A stretch of DNA of 7,972 nucleotides, from NCBI GenBank assembly GCA_964564845.1, contig CAZMCN010000101.1, positions 1 through 7,972 of the forward strand. Direction: 5' to 3'. Positions 6,233 through 7,972 of this stretch are shown here, one piece after another. The DNA comes from CAYXPG01 sp964564845 (GTDB lineage: Bacteria; Planctomycetota; Phycisphaerae; Sedimentisphaerales; Anaerobacaceae). A program made the position numbers and the translations under genes. The notes below the pieces were generated by a model. The model was not told the origin of the DNA and ran no database searches. It saw only the letters and a list, made by a program, of their open reading frames with translations. The stretch's first letter is position 1. Each line of letters starts with the position of its first letter.

Positions 6233-7924
6233 ATGGCGGAACTATTGAAAAACATTTTAGCCGAAGGCGGAGGACTCAACCTTATATTACTGATAGGAAT
6301 TGCGATTTTTTTAGGGACTGTCGGGGCAAAAATATTTCAGAAGCTCCGCATACCGCAGATAGTCGGTTATGTTACTATCGGCATAATCTTAGGGCCGGTG
6401 CTGAATATTATTTCGCGAGAGACGATTCATACACTTGAGCCGTTCAACTTATTTGCATTAGGTGTCATAGGTTTTATGATTGGCGGTGAGCTTGAGCGTG
6501 ACGTTTTTATGAAGTTCGGTAAGCAGGTTTTTTCGATTTTGCTGTTCGAGGGGTTGACGGCATTTTTGCTGGTAGGGGTTTTTAGTTTTTTGATAATGTT
6601 GGTATTCTGGGGCTGGCAAATGGCATTAGCCGCCGGAGTGGTATTTGGGGCAATATGCGCTGCGACCGACCCTGCCTCTACGGTGAATGTACTATGGGAG
6701 TATAAGACGCGCGGTCCGATTACAACGATGCTGACAGTAATTGTTGCCCTTGATGATGCGCTTGCAATACTTCTGTACATAGCCAGTGTCAGTATCGCAG
6801 GTGTTCTTACCGGTCGAGGTGGTGAGAGCGGATTTTTAACAATGATATTTCATGCAGTTTATGAAGTGAACGGTTCTTTAGGTTTGGGATTGGTGGCAGG
6901 CTTGGTTCTGCGTTGGATTGTAATACGAGTGGACGATAATGAAAAGACGTTAATATTTACACTCAGTACAATAATACTGACAATCGGTCTTGCGGAGAGC
7001 TGTGGGCTTGATGTTATTCTTTCTTCGATGGCTTTAGGTGTTACTTTAATAAATTTTCTGCCTCGGCGCAGTCTTAAGAGTTTCGAGTTGGTGCGTATGT
7101 TTTCACCGCCTATATATGTGTTGTTTTTTGTTCTTATTGGCTGCAGATTGAATATTTCGAGTATACGTGTGCAAATCTGGTTTTTAGCTGCTGCTTATAT
7201 GTTAGGCAGTATCATCGGCAAGACTACAGGGTCCTACCTGGGTGCAGTCTATTCTAAAGCCGTACCGACGGTCAGAAAATATCTGGGATTTTGCCTGTAT
7301 CAACAAGGTACAATAGCGATTGCCTTGCTGATTATGGCAAGCAGTCGTTTTGAGGGTGAAATCCGAGCAACAATGTTGTCGGTAATAATAATCGGGGTCT
7401 TCCTGCTCCAGTTTATAGGTCCGCTGTGTGTAAAAGTCTCAGTCAGTAGAGCCGGTGAAGCAGGAATGAATATTACCGAAGAGGACCTTATCAAGACTTA
7501 CGGGGTTGGAGATGTGATGGACAGGAAGGTTCCGGCTATTTCAGCGGGTATGTCTTTGAGCGAAGTAATCAGGGTAATCAGCGCTACGGATAATTTTTAC
7601 TACGCTGTTGTCGATAATTATAAAAAGCTTATAGGCGTTATCACCCTGGATGGTATCAGAAACACTTTTACGACACAGGAGTTAAACAATTGGCTGGTGG
7701 CTCTTGATATTATGGAGCCGCCGATTGCGAAAGTGACGCCGGATGTAGCATTATCAGAGGCATTCGAGAAAACACAACAGCTTGGTATTGAACATATTCC
7801 AGTTGTAGCTTCAGACCAAGACGAGAGGTTTGTAGGTATTTTGGATTGTCATGCTGTTCGTCGTTCGCTTAGTGCTGAGGTATTGTCACGACAGCAAAAA
7901 GCTGATAGTATGCAAAACGTTTAA
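6233..7924 (+). CDS. Cation/proton antiporter (CPA superfamily) with C-terminal CBS pair
   Basis: This is an inner-membrane exchanger predicted to move Na+ or K+ against protons. Of its 563 residues, about 1-402 are strongly hydrophobic, with roughly a dozen membrane segments typical of the Na+/H+ exchanger family. Key features are GYVTIGIILGP (45-55), ATDPAST (144-150) resembling the unwound-helix motif, and ALDDALAI (172-179), whose two adjacent Asp residues (D174, D175) occupy the expected ion-binding site. An Asp-Asp pair is usually linked to electrogenic exchange, while Asn-Asp is usual in electroneutral types. The soluble tail (about 424-545) holds two CBS-like units, GVGDVMDRKVPAI onward and DIMEPPIAKVTPD onward, each ending in a (L/V)GVI/VGIL strand. 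CBS pairs commonly sense adenine nucleotides, so activity may respond to energy state. The start ATG has only AAGAGG directly against it plus a looser AGAAGA upstream. Ion specificity cannot be decided from sequence. Confidence 0.9.
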   Translation: MAELLKNILAEGGGLNLILLIGIAIFLGTVGAKIFQKLRIPQIVGYVTIGIILGPVLNIISRETIHTLEPFNLFALGVIGFMIGGELERDVFMKFGKQVFSILLFEGLTAFLLVGVFSFLIMLVFWGWQMALAAGVVFGAICAATDPASTVNVLWEYKTRGPITTMLTVIVALDDALAILLYIASVSIAGVLTGRGGESGFLTMIFHAVYEVNGSLGLGLVAGLVLRWIVIRVDDNEKTLIFTLSTIILTIGLAESCGLDVILSSMALGVTLINFLPRRSLKSFELVRMFSPPIYVLFFVLIGCRLNISSIRVQIWFLAAAYMLGSIIGKTTGSYLGAVYSKAVPTVRKYLGFCLYQQGTIAIALLIMASSRFEGEIRATMLSVIIIGVFLLQFIGPLCVKVSVSRAGEAGMNITEEDLIKTYGVGDVMDRKVPAISAGMSLSEVIRVISATDNFYYAVVDNYKKLIGVITLDGIRNTFTTQELNNWLVALDIMEPPIAKVTPDVALSEAFEKTQQLGIEHIPVVASDQDERFVGILDCHAVRRSLSAEVLSRQQKADSMQNV

Positions 7925-7972
7925 TACAGCCGATTTGCACAAAACTTGAAATTGGATTGCTATGCTTTATTC

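Noticed and set aside
6028..6279. Minus-strand 83-codon and plus-strand 64-codon frames in the divergent region
   Set aside because: Both cover the two predicted promoters, overlap real gene starts and show no protein-like features.
1..7972. CRISPR arrays, tRNA genes, insertion sequences or phage genes
   Set aside because: No regularly spaced repeats, cloverleaf-like segments, transposase motifs or terminal inverted repeats were seen on either strand.

Overview
The window reads as ordinary bacterial chromosome with dense, intact genes. No phage, transposase, CRISPR array, rRNA or tRNA was seen. Base composition is moderate, and the minus-strand genes have A-rich runs. Best guess for the source is a Planctomycetota-like (Phycisphaerae-type) or related environmental lineage. 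This rests on my recollection of short MnmE-like GTPases and short dispersed repeats from such genomes, on weak Shine-Dalgarno use, and on a TlpA-type lipoprotein. It is an inference, not something the sequence proves.

Layout. Bases 1-4897 hold a tightly packed minus-strand cluster, transcribed obgE (Obg GTPase), coaX (type III pantothenate kinase), a divergent and short MnmE/TrmE-like GTPase, then mutS. MutS runs off the left edge just before its Walker A motif. Gaps between these genes are 3, 11 and 9 bases, which suggests one operon. A near-consensus promoter placed exactly before the mutS ATG suggests mutS also has its own, possibly leaderless, transcript. Upstream, rpmA (ribosomal protein L27) has its own promoter and is closed by a strong hairpin-plus-U terminator that separates it from obgE. 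The usual partner rplU (L21) is not beside it.

Bases 5351-6001 encode a membrane-anchored TlpA/ResA-like thioredoxin lipoprotein on the minus strand. A 231-base divergent promoter region separates it from a plus-strand cation/proton antiporter that carries a C-terminal pair of CBS domains (6233-7924). Both divergent promoters are close to sigma-70 consensus with 17-base spacers.

How the genes relate. The left block combines ribosome biogenesis (L27, Obg), coenzyme A synthesis, a putative tRNA-modification-type GTPase and mismatch repair, all core housekeeping. The right block is envelope physiology: a periplasm-facing thiol-redox lipoprotein and a regulated ion antiporter. I see no convincing multi-gene novel system. 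The most notable items are the MnmE-like protein without the catalytic C-terminal cysteine, a short repeat-like in-frame insertion in its G domain, and the promoter abutting the mutS start codon.
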